Position numbers and translations under genes: made by a program. A stretch of DNA of 64,000 bases from Bordetella bronchialis (GTDB lineage Bacteria; Pseudomonadota; Gammaproteobacteria; Burkholderiales; Burkholderiaceae_B). The notes beneath the pieces are model-generated. The model had not been told where the DNA came from. It did not search any database and was given only the letters and a program-made list of their open reading frames with translations. Positions 44,039-52,913 of the stretch are shown piece by piece. The stretch spans positions 1,240,001-1,304,000 of the forward strand of contig NZ_CP016170.1 of assembly GCF_001676705.1 (NCBI RefSeq). The letters run 5' to 3'. Positions within the stretch are counted from its first letter, which is position 1. Each line of letters starts with the position of its first letter.

Positions 44039-44332
44039 GGCGGTGCATCTCCTGGTCGGCGCGGTCTGGTGTGCGGCCATCGGGGCGGCGTCGCGGTGGC
44101 AGCCCGGGATGTCGTGCAGCCATTGTGGCGCGGCCCGGCGCGGGCGCGGGAGTGACAAATGTGGCGCGCTTCGCCGCGGCCGCTGCTTCAGCAGTTCTTC
44201 GACTTGTCGGCCTTGGCGGAGCCTCCGGACAGCAGGTAGAGCACGACATTGCCGCCGATGAAGACCTTGTTGCTACGCTTGCCGGTACACGCTTTGCGTG
44301 GTCCTGCGGGTCTGGTCCTGGAGGGAGTACCA

Positions 44333-44998
44333 ATGACGCAACTGACGCTGTTCGACGGGCCGTCTTCCGCGATGCCGCCAGGATGGCGCTACGAGGACGG
44401 CTTCTTGACTGCCCAGGAAGAGGCCGCCCTGCTCGCGCTGGTGCGCGGCCTGCCGCTGCAGGCGGCCCGCTATAAAAGCTATACGGCGCGCCGGCGGGTG
44501 GTGAGCTATGGCGGCAGTTTCGACTACGATGCCAATCGCCTGCAGCCGGCCCAGCCCTTGGTGGAATCCCTGCATGGCTTGCGTGCGCGGGTGGCCGACT
44601 GGATGGGCGTCGCGCCGGAGCGGCTGGCGCATGTGCTGGTTGCCGAGTATCCGCCCGGCGCGCCGCTGGGCTGGCACCGCGACGTGCCGGATTTCGAGGA
44701 TGTCGCCGGGGTATCCCTGGGCAGTCCCGCGGTGCTGCGCTTCCGGCCCTATCCGCCGCAGCGTCCCAGCCGCCGCGATATCCTGCGCGCCGACGTGCTG
44801 CCGCGTTCCATCTACCTGATGCAAGGGGCCGCCCGCTGGGACTGGCAGCATAGCGTGGCGCCGCTGGCGGCGCCGCGCTGGTCGATTACCTTCCGGACGC
44901 TGGCGGGCAGGCGTCCTTCATCCCGGGCAGGACGGGCCGCCCGGGGCGATGCCCCGCAAGCGGCGGCTCCCGCCGATCTATCGGAACCGCCCGCTTAG
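44333..44998 (+). CDS. AlkB-type 2-oxoglutarate/Fe(II) dioxygenase
   Basis: A 221-residue DNA/RNA demethylase-like protein. The iron ligands are WHRDVPDFED near residue 118 and the His in WQHSVAPL near residue 182; the 2-oxoglutarate-binding RWSITFR follows near residue 193. An N-terminal lid region contains YTARRRVVSYGGSFDYD. Length fits the AlkB family. ATG 44333 has a GGAGGGAG site. The tail is Ala/Arg-rich. It probably repairs alkylated bases. It converges with the autotransporter gene (4-nt overlap of the 3' ends). Confidence 0.9.
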   Translation: MTQLTLFDGPSSAMPPGWRYEDGFLTAQEEAALLALVRGLPLQAARYKSYTARRRVVSYGGSFDYDANRLQPAQPLVESLHGLRARVADWMGVAPERLAHVLVAEYPPGAPLGWHRDVPDFEDVAGVSLGSPAVLRFRPYPPQRPSRRDILRADVLPRSIYLMQGAARWDWQHSVAPLAAPRWSITFRTLAGRRPSSRAGRAARGDAPQAAAPADLSEPPA

Positions 44999-47900
44999 AA
45001 GCGCCAGCTTAGATTGACGCTGCCGGTGTTCTGCCGGTTGCCGTTGCCGAACTGGCCCGCATAGGAAAGCCCGATGGTGGCGTACTTGTTCATGGCCATG
45101 TCGACGCCCAGCTCCACGACCGCGGCATCGCGCGCGATGGGCGCGCCGGCTACCGTGAAGGACTGGCTGCCGTCGAACGACATCGTGGTTTCCGGATTGA
45201 CGTCGCCGTAGGCATGGCGCCATCCCACCGTGCCGCGCAGGCGGCCGGCGGCCTGGCTCAGCTCGAACGTGGTCTGCGCGTGCAGGCCCAGCGTGGTGGT
45301 GCCGACGCGATTGTGGTTGCTTGCGCCGTTCAGCGCGGCATCGCCGCCCGATTCGGAAAATCCCCGCGTGCGCAGGTCGCTGAAATCCGCGCCCACGAAG
45401 GGCTCCAGCGTGATGCGGTCGGTCAGCGGCATCGCATACCCCACTTCCGTGAAGACCTGGCTGGTATTCGCGCTGTAGCTGGCGGTCAGGTTCTGGTACT
45501 GGCCCGCCGCGTTCACGTTGCGCTCGCTCTTGATGTCATGCCAGGTATAAGCCGCGCCGGCGGTCAGGTTGATCTTGCCCGGGCCGGCCTGGAAGGCCTT
45601 GCCGCCGTAGACCACGGCGCTGTAGCTGCTGACATCGGACGATGCCGAATGGTCGTCCACGGCGATATGGCTGTCCGTGTAGCCGAGGGCGCCGCCCAGG
45701 CGCCAGCCGTTGCCTATCCCGTAGTCGCCGCCGACGAACAGGCCGCCGTCGGTTTCCTTGGTCCGGGCGGCGTTGCCGTTGCCGTCCATCGTGCGCCAGT
45801 TGCCGAACACCTGTGCCCACATGGGTTGCGCGGCGGAACGCGGCAGCGTGGAGGCATCGCCCATGTTGAGCTGCGCGGTGGGCGGACCCGGCAGCCAGCC
45901 GGCGTTGAGGTTCGCATGCAGATGCGCCATCGGCAGGCTGACCACGTTATTGGTGACGTTCTGCATCGCCGATACGGTGCTGACGTGGGATTCGCCGGCC
46001 AGGTCGCTGAACACGCCCGCGGGCGCGCCGTTGGGCAGGTTCAGGACGCGGGTGTACAGGCTGCTGTTCGCCGGCAGGCTTTGCAGCGCGTTGGCCGCTG
46101 CCCGCTGGTTGCCCGTGAAGGCCAGATCGGCGAAGCGGATGGGACGCACCCCGCCGCCGCTACCGCCTGCGTTTCCACCGGTGCCATTGCCCGCGCCCGG
46201 GTTGCCGCCCGTGCCGCCATCGGATGGCGGCGTGCCGGGATCGACCGGCACGGTCTTCAGGTCCACGCGCATGACGACGTTGTTGCCGTCATAGGCCACC
46301 GTCGGCGCCAGATACGCCAGGTTGCTGGAGACGGTGGCGAACTGTCCCTGCAGGCCGGAATCCGCCGTGACGATGGTGTAGGCGGTGGATGGCGTGTAGG
46401 TGCCATTCGAGCCCACCTGCAGCACCGTTCCCGCCAGCTTGGCGATTCCCGTCGCGTGGACGGTGTCGTGCGTGCCGTCGGGCGCGGCGTCGACGCGATA
46501 GGTCGAGCCCGAATTGAATACCAGGTCGCCGTTGACGGTCAGGCTGCCGACGGGCGTGGCCGAGGTGCCGGGCGACAGGACAGCGCCGCCGAGCAGGGTC
46601 GTCGGCCCCACGTCCCCCGATCCGGCGAGCGTACCCGCCACCGACATCAGTCCCTTGATTTCCTGGTTGGCGACCGTCAGCGTCTTGCCGGCGGCGACGT
46701 TCACGCGCTGGACCGTAATCGTGCTGGACGGCGTGTAGTCCGTGTTGATGTTGACCGTGCCGCCGATGCCGTTGATGGCGCCGGTGACGTTGCCGCCCTC
46801 GATGTCCAGCGTGGAGGCGCCCAGCCGGATGACGCCGTCTATCGTCCCGGCGTTCGTGATCGTCAGCGGCACGGCCGCATTGGACACGTCTACCGCCGCG
46901 CCATCCGCCTTCGCGCCTATCGTCCCGGTATTGGAAATCCCGCCGATTACCGTGGCGCCGTCCACCACCACGCCCGACGAGATCGTCCCCGTGTTCGCGA
47001 TGCGGCCGGTCACCGTGCTGGCCCCCGAAACCTCCATGCCGACGCCGGTCCCGTACGAGCCGCTGAGAGTGCTGTTGTTGACGATATCGCCGTCGATAGT
47101 GCCGCCGTTCCGGATGGCGATGGCCTTGATGCCGCTGAGCAGGCCGTCGTTTCGGATCGTGCCATTGACGGTCGAGGCATCCACGGTGATGCCGATGCCG
47201 CCGGTGGACCATATCGTCCCGGTGTTGATGATGGTGCCCGTGACGGTCGAGCCTTCCAGGACGCTGATGGCGTCCAGGCTGCCCTGGATGGTACCGGCGT
47301 TTTCGATGCCGCCGCCCACTTGGGACGCGCCGCGCGCCACGATACCCCGCCGGTTGCCTATCGTGCCCGTCGAACCGTTGACGATGCCGTTGTTCTGCAC
47401 CACGCCATTGTTCAGCTCGATACCGGCAATGGTGGTATCCGCGCTGGCGATCTGGCCGTTGTTGACGACCCCATTGGTCACCGTCGAACCGTCCAGCAGA
47501 AATCCCTGCAGCGAGCCTCCGACGCCATTGCGCACGCTTTCGACGGTACTGCCGGAAGTGACCGCGATCTGGCGCGCCACGCCGGTGTTGGCGATCCCCG
47601 AGGCGACGGAGGAATTGTTCAGGTTCAGGTCGGAAATCGTGCCCGTATTCGTCACCGCACCGTGCACCGTGCTGCCGGTCAGCTGTATGACGGACCGGTT
47701 CGCGGCGACGTAGGCCCGGATCGTGCCCTCGTTCACGAAGTCGCCGCCTATCGTCACATTGTTCAGCTCGATGATGGTGGGGCTGGTAGCGGATGCCGTG
47801 GGCGTGTTGTTGATCGTCCCCGTGGCGCCATTGCGGAAATCGCCGCCGATCGTGCTGTTGTTCAGCATGACGGCCACGCCATTGCCGTTCTGGATGCTAC

Positions 47901-48354
47901 CCAGGTTGGTGAAGTCCTGGGCGATCGCGGTGTTCGCGATGCCGACGCCGGTCAGGAACAGGCTGCCGCTGAAGCCGGTGGTGTAGACCATCCCGCTATT
48001 GGTGAAGCTGTCCATCGTCGGGCCGTTGATCGAAACAGCGATGCCGTTCTGCGTCGAACTCCCGCTCAGTCCCACCTGGACGACCCCGCCCGCGGCGATA
48101 TTGATGTAGCCGATGGGCGTCCCGGGTCCGGCATAGATCCCGTAGGGCGAAGTGAAGGCCGGCGCGATGGGGCCGTTGACCTGGATGGAATTGCCCGCCG
48201 CCATGGTGCAGGTGGGCTGCGACGAACCGGTCGGGATGGTGATCAGGCCACTGCCATCCGCCGTGCAGGCCGACAGCGCCGCCGTATTGGCCAGGGAACC
48301 GAAGGCGGCGGAAAGAAGCAGGACCAGCGGGGTGGGGGTAAATCGACGGGACAT
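44995..48354 (-). CDS. Autotransporter (type V secretion) with repeat-rich passenger
   Basis: A 1,119-residue outer-membrane protein. A signal peptide ends near residue 28. The passenger (about 30-700) is made of repeats of the form GxIxNxGTIxxxxx, each 18-25 residues, that should stack as a beta helix. Near 625-700 runs GDLVFNSGSTYRVDAAPDGTHDTVHATGIAKLAG, the conserved passenger end. A Pro/Gly/Ser/Asn linker (about 745-780) separates it from the C-terminal beta barrel (about 840-1119: WAQVFGNWRTMDGNGNAARTKETDGG... GGALGYTDSHI), which ends in LSWRF. The family often serves adhesion. Regulated by two inverted repeats at its start (48360-48419). Confidence 0.93.
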   Translation of the reverse strand: MSRRFTPTPLVLLLSAAFGSLANTAALSACTADGSGLITIPTGSSQPTCTMAAGNSIQVNGPIAPAFTSPYGIYAGPGTPIGYINIAAGGVVQVGLSGSSTQNGIAVSINGPTMDSFTNSGMVYTTGFSGSLFLTGVGIANTAIAQDFTNLGSIQNGNGVAVMLNNSTIGGDFRNGATGTINNTPTASATSPTIIELNNVTIGGDFVNEGTIRAYVAANRSVIQLTGSTVHGAVTNTGTISDLNLNNSSVASGIANTGVARQIAVTSGSTVESVRNGVGGSLQGFLLDGSTVTNGVVNNGQIASADTTIAGIELNNGVVQNNGIVNGSTGTIGNRRGIVARGASQVGGGIENAGTIQGSLDAISVLEGSTVTGTIINTGTIWSTGGIGITVDASTVNGTIRNDGLLSGIKAIAIRNGGTIDGDIVNNSTLSGSYGTGVGMEVSGASTVTGRIANTGTISSGVVVDGATVIGGISNTGTIGAKADGAAVDVSNAAVPLTITNAGTIDGVIRLGASTLDIEGGNVTGAINGIGGTVNINTDYTPSSTITVQRVNVAAGKTLTVANQEIKGLMSVAGTLAGSGDVGPTTLLGGAVLSPGTSATPVGSLTVNGDLVFNSGSTYRVDAAPDGTHDTVHATGIAKLAGTVLQVGSNGTYTPSTAYTIVTADSGLQGQFATVSSNLAYLAPTVAYDGNNVVMRVDLKTVPVDPGTPPSDGGTGGNPGAGNGTGGNAGGSGGGVRPIRFADLAFTGNQRAAANALQSLPANSSLYTRVLNLPNGAPAGVFSDLAGESHVSTVSAMQNVTNNVVSLPMAHLHANLNAGWLPGPPTAQLNMGDASTLPRSAAQPMWAQVFGNWRTMDGNGNAARTKETDGGLFVGGDYGIGNGWRLGGALGYTDSHIAVDDHSASSDVSSYSAVVYGGKAFQAGPGKINLTAGAAYTWHDIKSERNVNAAGQYQNLTASYSANTSQVFTEVGYAMPLTDRITLEPFVGADFSDLRTRGFSESGGDAALNGASNHNRVGTTTLGLHAQTTFELSQAAGRLRGTVGWRHAYGDVNPETTMSFDGSQSFTVAGAPIARDAAVVELGVDMAMNKYATIGLSYAGQFGNGNRQNTGSVNLSWRF

Positions 48355-48359
48355 CGTTT

Positions 48360-48395
48360 GTTACTCTGCGGATACAATATCGCAAGCAGAGTAAC
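48360..48395. promoter_or_regulatory. 10-bp inverted repeat 5 nt before the autotransporter start
   Basis: GTTACTCTGC (48360-48369) and GCAGAGTAAC (48386-48395) are perfect arms around a 16-nt spacer, ending 5 nt from the ATG on the minus strand. It lies where a Shine-Dalgarno sequence would be, and none is visible. It is either a protein operator or a translation-blocking hairpin. Confidence 0.6.
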
Positions 48396-48419
48396 TGAAT
48401 CGTTTGTATTCGTTCAGTT
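48393..48419. promoter_or_regulatory. Second inverted repeat upstream of the autotransporter
   Basis: AACTGAA (48393-48399) and TTCAGTT (48413-48419) are perfect 7-bp arms with a 13-nt spacer, overlapping the first repeat by 3 nt. The surrounding DNA is AT-rich. The stretch from 48420 to 48628 holds no recognisable gene. Confidence 0.5.
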
Positions 48420-48628
48420 TATTTACAGTTTTCCGCTGGAGCCTCGGGCGGGCGTGGCTACGCCGCGACAGTGACTGTGGGAAAAAGAAACGTGTTGTGC
48501 GGGATGGTGTGGCCGCGCTGGGACGCGCAACGGGCCCCATGCGGCCGCCATGGGGCGGCGGGATAACCAGGCATCCAAGCCCCTTGCGGGGGCAGAACAA
48601 ACGGGGGCGGAATAAATAGCGGCGGAAT

Positions 48629-48655
48629 AAAAAAAGGAGCCGGAGGCTCCTTTTT
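48629..48655 (-). terminator. Terminator of tRNA-Gly
   Basis: GGAGCC-GGA-GGCTCC (48636-48650) is a perfect hairpin flanked by A7 (48629-48635) and T5 (48651-48655), so it can terminate in both directions; on the minus strand it follows tRNA-Gly. Confidence 0.85.
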
Positions 48656-48694
48656 GCGGCGCATGGGGCCGGTATGGCGCCATGCGCGTGAATC

Positions 48695-48770
48695 TGGAGC
48701 GGGAAACGAGTCTCGAACTCGCGACCTCAACCTTGGCAAGGTTGCGCTCTACCAACTGAGCTATTCCCGC
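48695..48770 (-). tRNA. tRNA-Gly (anticodon GCC)
   Basis: A 76-nt cloverleaf on the minus strand starts GCGGGAATAGCTCAGTTGG, has the anticodon stem-loop CAACCTTGCCAAGGTTG (GCC), the T arm CGCGAGTTCGAGACTCG and ends CCCGCTCCA with encoded CCA. Confidence 0.96.
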
Positions 48771-49031
48771 GTGGTATCACCAGGCGACACCAGGTGATCC
48801 TTGGTGATCACTACCGCCGCAGCGGCCAGGGCCGCCGTCATCGGCAAGAACGGGATTATACATAAAACCGGCCGGCGTGCTGGCAGGCGGACCGCACGCC
48901 TGCCAGGGCCGCAGCCATACGCCTATGGTTACATCCGTTCCCCTGGTTTCTCTAGGATGTGTACGGATGAGCGCGACCGGATCGGCATCCGCGTTCGTGC
49001 AATGCCTGGTTGGCCCACTCCGTTCACGCCC

Positions 49032-50096
49032 ATGTCCATGACCCACCGCCTGTACGCCGCGGCGCCGCGCCGCTTTGTCCGCCTGCTGCTCGTTTCCTGG
49101 TCGACCCTGTTCGCCGCCGCGGTTCACGCGGGCACGGTATGGATGGACAACGGCGACCGCATCACCGGCACCATTCTTTCCCTGGACAACGGCATCCTGC
49201 TGGTCAATACGCCTTACGGCGGCGACGTGCGGCTGCAGTTCAAGCACGTCAAAACCCTGCAGAGCGACAAGGACCTGGTCATACGCGACAAGACGATCGA
49301 GCATGACTACTACGCCAAGCTGCTGCGCGCCGATTCGGGCAAGGTCGTCGTCGATGGCGTCGAGCGATCGCCCGACGGGCAGGCCGATGTCAAGACCGAC
49401 GTGGCGCTGGCATCCCTGGACAGCATGACGCGGCCCAGGCGCCTGTGGGGCGAGACATCGGTCAGCGGCAAGTTCGACCTGTCCTTGAACCAGAAGACGG
49501 CGTCGGTCAATTCGCAGGACTTCGCGGCGGATTTCTCGCTGGACGCCCGGCGCGGCCTGTGGCGCAACATCCTTAGCGCCGCCTGGCACCGCAGCAAGGA
49601 TGGCGACGATACCGGTACCGACAACTACGGCGGCGACTACACGCTGGACCGCTTCCTGACCGACAAGGCGTTCTGGCAGGGACGCCTGCGCTACAAGCGC
49701 GATTACGTCGAGGAAGTCAGCCGCCAGAGCGCCTACGGCACCGGGCCTGGCTATCAATTCTGGGACGATGAACTGGGCGCGTTTTCACTGTCCGCGCTGG
49801 TCGGACGCATCGAATACGGCTACAGCGATGGCGGCAACGAAGGTTTCTACGCCGTCGGCACGCGCTGGAACTATGCGCGCTACCTGAGCGGCAAGCAGTT
49901 CACGGTCTATACCATGGGCGAGGTGTATCGGGCGCTGGGCGCGGCCGGTTACGGCATCAACGGCGAGATCGGCCTGCGCTACAACGTCAACAGTACCTTG
50001 TCGCTGTACGTGAAATACGCGCGCGACCAGGTCAGCGGCTCGCGCGAAAGCATGAACGAATCCACGTACGGGACCGGCGTGGGCCTGACGTGGTAG
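49032..50096 (+). CDS. DUF481 (YdiY-like) outer-membrane protein
   Basis: A 354-residue protein with a signal peptide ending near HAGTVWMDNGDRITG, the typical DUF481 opening. The domain continues with a LGNILLVNTPYGGDVRLQFKHVKTL-like beta segment and a C-terminal barrel-like region: GLWRNILSAAWHRSKDGDDTG, then a sequence of aromatic-rich strands ending in STYGTGVGLTW. Family members are thought to be small outer-membrane barrels of unknown function. The start is uncertain: ATG 49032 or ATG 49038 fit the signal peptide, but no ribosome site is visible. It converges with urtE. Confidence 0.78.
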   Translation: MSMTHRLYAAAPRRFVRLLLVSWSTLFAAAVHAGTVWMDNGDRITGTILSLDNGILLVNTPYGGDVRLQFKHVKTLQSDKDLVIRDKTIEHDYYAKLLRADSGKVVVDGVERSPDGQADVKTDVALASLDSMTRPRRLWGETSVSGKFDLSLNQKTASVNSQDFAADFSLDARRGLWRNILSAAWHRSKDGDDTGTDNYGGDYTLDRFLTDKAFWQGRLRYKRDYVEEVSRQSAYGTGPGYQFWDDELGAFSLSALVGRIEYGYSDGGNEGFYAVGTRWNYARYLSGKQFTVYTMGEVYRALGAAGYGINGEIGLRYNVNSTLSLYVKYARDQVSGSRESMNESTYGTGVGLTW

Positions 50097-50154
50097 GGCG
50101 CGGGCGGCGGCAGCCCGCGCGCCAGCGGGACCGGCGCCCTGGGCGGGACGGGCG

Positions 50155-50853
50155 CTAGACCGACAGATGCCGGCGCACCTCGGCATCGCCCATCGCGGCC
50201 TGATCGCCGCGCGCGACGACCTCGCCGCGCGACATCACCACGAAACGGTCGGCCAGTTCGTGGGCGAAGTCGAAGTACTGCTCGCAGAGCAGGATGGCGA
50301 TATCCCCGCGTTCGCGCAGCAACCGGATGACGCGCCCGATGTCCTTGATGATGGACGGCTGGATGCCTTCGGTGGGTTCGTCGAAGATGATCAGCCTGGG
50401 TTCGGCGACCAGCGCGCGGGCGATCGCCAATTGCTGCTGCTGGCCGCCGGACAGGTCGCCGCCGCGGCGGGCCAGCATGGTCTTCAGCACCGGGAAAAGC
50501 TCGAACACTTCGTCCTTGATCCGGCGCGCCCGGGCGCCGGGAAAGGACGCCATGCCCATGACGATGTTTTCCTCGACGGTCAGCCGCGCGAAGATATCGC
50601 GCCCCTGCGGCACGTAGGCCATGCCCAGGGCGGCCCGCTTGTGCGGGGACAGCCGCGAGATATCCTGGCCTTCGAAGACGACCTTGCCGCTGGCCAGGGG
50701 CAGGACGCCCATCAGGCATTTCAGCAGCGTGGTCTTGCCCACGCCGTTGCGGCCCAGCAGGGCCAGGCATTCGCCCCGCCGGACGTCCAGCGACACCCCG
50801 CGCAGCGTATGGCTGCCCCCGTAGTATTGATTGATGGCTTGTACGTCCAGCAT
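50155..50853 (-). CDS. urtE: Urea ABC transporter ATP-binding subunit UrtE
   Basis: A 232-residue LivF-type ATPase. Walker A is GRNGVGKTT near residue 34, the Q loop is in YVPQGRDIFARLTVEENIVMGM, the signature LSGGQQQQLAIARAL near residue 134, and Walker B LIIFDEPTEGIQP with the branched-chain/urea-type GIQPS. It is last in the urtABCDE operon, one nucleotide after urtD. Couples ATP to uptake of urea through UrtBC. Confidence 0.93.
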   Translation of the reverse strand: MLDVQAINQYYGGSHTLRGVSLDVRRGECLALLGRNGVGKTTLLKCLMGVLPLASGKVVFEGQDISRLSPHKRAALGMAYVPQGRDIFARLTVEENIVMGMASFPGARARRIKDEVFELFPVLKTMLARRGGDLSGGQQQQLAIARALVAEPRLIIFDEPTEGIQPSIIKDIGRVIRLLRERGDIAILLCEQYFDFAHELADRFVVMSRGEVVARGDQAAMGDAEVRRHLSV

Positions 50854-50854
50854 G

Positions 50855-51715
50855 TCAGCGGCCCAGATAGACTTCGATGACGCGCGGGTCGGACTGGACC
50901 TCGGCCATGCTGCCTTCGGCCAGTACCGAACCTTCGTGCAGCACGGTGACCTTGCCGTCGCCGGCGATGCCGGTGACGAAGTCCATGTCGTGCTCCACCA
51001 CCATCAGGGAATGGCGGCCGCGCAATTCGTTCAAGAGCTCGCCGGTGCGCTCCGTTTCGGCGTCCGTCATGCCGGCGACGGGTTCGTCCAGCAGCAACAG
51101 GCGTGGCTCCTGCATCAGCAGCATGCCGATCTCCAGCCACTGCTTCTGGCCGTGCGACAGCAGGCCAGCGGGGCGGTAGGCATGGGCCGACAGGCGGATC
51201 AGCGCCAGGGTTTCCGCGATGCGGTCCGCCTGCGCGCTGTCCAGGCGCGCGAACAGCGTCGGGCGCACGCGCTTGTCCGTCTTCATGGCCAGTTCCAGGT
51301 TCTCGAACACCGTATGGTTCTCGAACACCGTGGGCCGCTGGAATTTCCGGCCGATGCCGGCATGCGCGATCTGCGCCTCGTTCAGGGCGGTCAGGTCGAT
51401 GTTCTGGCCGAAGTATGCGGAGCCGGACGTCGGCCGGGTCTTGCCGGTGATGACATCCATCATCGTGGTCTTGCCCGCGCCATTCGGGCCGATGATGCAG
51501 CGCAGTTCGCCCACGCTGATGTCCAGCGTCAGGTTGTTCAGCGCCTTGAAGCCGTCGAAACTGACCGTGATGCCGTCCAGATACAGGATGGCCCCGTGCG
51601 CGGTGTCGACGTCCTTGGGATTGACACGGCCGTAGCTGGCGGTGCCGCTGGGATTGTCCTGGTCGTTCGCGGGCAGTCCCGCGGTGCTGGCGTGGCCGGG
51701 TGTCGTCGCCTTCAT
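50855..51715 (-). CDS. urtD: Urea ABC transporter ATP-binding subunit UrtD
   Basis: A 286-residue LivG-type ATPase. Walker A GPNGAGKTTMMDVITG near residue 77, a PTVFENHTVFENLELAM loop characteristic of UrtD, the signature LLSHGQKQWLEIGMLL and Walker B LLLLDEPVAGMTDAE near residue 204. The N-terminal 35 residues are extra and low-complexity, but ATG 51715 keeps a 1-nt gap to urtC. Overlap and spacing indicate one mRNA with the other urt genes. Confidence 0.93.
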   Translation of the reverse strand: MKATTPGHASTAGLPANDQDNPSGTASYGRVNPKDVDTAHGAILYLDGITVSFDGFKALNNLTLDISVGELRCIIGPNGAGKTTMMDVITGKTRPTSGSAYFGQNIDLTALNEAQIAHAGIGRKFQRPTVFENHTVFENLELAMKTDKRVRPTLFARLDSAQADRIAETLALIRLSAHAYRPAGLLSHGQKQWLEIGMLLMQEPRLLLLDEPVAGMTDAETERTGELLNELRGRHSLMVVEHDMDFVTGIAGDGKVTVLHEGSVLAEGSMAEVQSDPRVIEVYLGR

Positions 51716-51716
51716 G

Positions 51717-52913
51717 TCAGTTGCCCTCCTGGCCGCGTGCGATGCCGTCCAATTGCCCGGCCTGGCCGCCGGGCCCGCCGGACTGGCGCGCCCGCCGCGC
51801 CGCGCGGGCCGCGGCCAATTGCTTGACCAGCCCCACGATGCCCTGGGGCAGGAACAGCGTGACCAGCACGAAGATCAAACCCAGCGCGTACAGCCAGAAT
51901 TCGGGGAAGACGCTGGTGAACCAGGTCTTCAGGCCATTGACCACGCCGGCGCCCAGGATGGGCCCGATCAGCGTGCCGCGTCCGCCCGTGGCCACCCAGA
52001 TGACCATTTCGATGGAGTTCTCCGTCGACATCTCGCCCGGGTTGATGATGCCCACTTGCGGCACGTACAGCGCGCCGGCGATACCGCACATCACGGCCGA
52101 CAGCGTCCAGACGAACAGCTTGAAACCCAGGGGCTCGTAGCCGATGAAGCGCAGGCGGCTTTCGGAATCCCGTATGGCGGTCAGCACGCGGCCCAGCTTG
52201 GATTGCGTGACGGCGCGGGCCAGCACCAGGCAGCCCGCCAGGAAGGCCAGCGTGGCCCAGTACAGGGCGGCCCGCGTCCCGGCCGAGGTAATGTCGAAGC
52301 CCAGAATGCGCTTGAAATCGGTGAACCCGTTGTTGCCGCCGAAGCCCGTGTCGTTGCGGAAGAACAGCAGCATGGCCGCGAAGGTCAGGGCCTGCGTGAT
52401 GATGGAAAAGTACACGCCCTTGATGCGCGAGCGGAAGGCGAAGTAGCCGAACACGAAAGCCAGCACCCCGGGCACCAGCACGACCAGCAGCGCCGCGTAC
52501 CAGAAGTGTTCCGTGAAAGACCAGTACCAGGGGTAGGACTTCCAGTTCAGGAAGACCATGAAGTCCGGCAGGTCGCTCTTGTACACGCCGTCGTGGCCGA
52601 TGGCGCGCATCAGGTACATGCCGTGGGCATAGCCGCCCAGCGCGAAGAAAAGCCCGTGGCCCAGCGACAGGATGCCGGCGTAGCCCCACACCAGGTCCAG
52701 CGCGAGGGCGGCCAGGGCATAGCACATGAACTTGCCCAGCAGCGCCACGACGTAGGACGACATATGCAGCGGGCTGCCCGGCGGAAAAGCCAGGTTCAGC
52801 AAGGGCGGCAGCGCCAGGATCAGCGCCGCCAGCACCAGCGCGGCCCAGGCGCGCCTGGAATACAGCGGGGGCCGCGCCATCGCGGCCAGGTCCATGGAAG
52901 GGGACATCTTCAT
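51717..52913 (-). CDS. urtC: Urea ABC transporter permease UrtC
   Basis: A 398-residue inner-membrane permease of the LivM type, about ten hydrophobic segments. ALDLVWGYAGILSLGHGLFFALGGYAHGMYLMR is the LivM/UrtC signature. KGVYFSIITQALTFAAMLLFFRNDTGFGGNNGFTDFK is UrtC-specific. IRDSESRLRFIGY lies in the cytoplasmic EAA-like loop. The last 30 residues are Gly/Gln/Ala-rich. ATG 52913 overlaps the urtB stop by 4 nt. Confidence 0.94.
   Translation of the reverse strand: MKMSPSMDLAAMARPPLYSRRAWAALVLAALILALPPLLNLAFPPGSPLHMSSYVVALLGKFMCYALAALALDLVWGYAGILSLGHGLFFALGGYAHGMYLMRAIGHDGVYKSDLPDFMVFLNWKSYPWYWSFTEHFWYAALLVVLVPGVLAFVFGYFAFRSRIKGVYFSIITQALTFAAMLLFFRNDTGFGGNNGFTDFKRILGFDITSAGTRAALYWATLAFLAGCLVLARAVTQSKLGRVLTAIRDSESRLRFIGYEPLGFKLFVWTLSAVMCGIAGALYVPQVGIINPGEMSTENSIEMVIWVATGGRGTLIGPILGAGVVNGLKTWFTSVFPEFWLYALGLIFVLVTLFLPQGIVGLVKQLAAARAARRARQSGGPGGQAGQLDGIARGQEGN

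Noticed and set aside
46500..48100. Regular 60-75 bp periodicity, briefly considered as a CRISPR array or tandem repeat
   Set aside because: It is coding: the repeats translate to GxIxNxGTI units of a beta-helix passenger and vary in sequence and length.
45214..48474. Long open frame (over 1,080 codons) on the plus strand opposite the autotransporter
   Set aside because: It is an artefact of the GC-rich, repetitive autotransporter gene; its product is rich in Arg, Gly, Ala and Gln and shows no domain, while the minus strand encodes a complete autotransporter.
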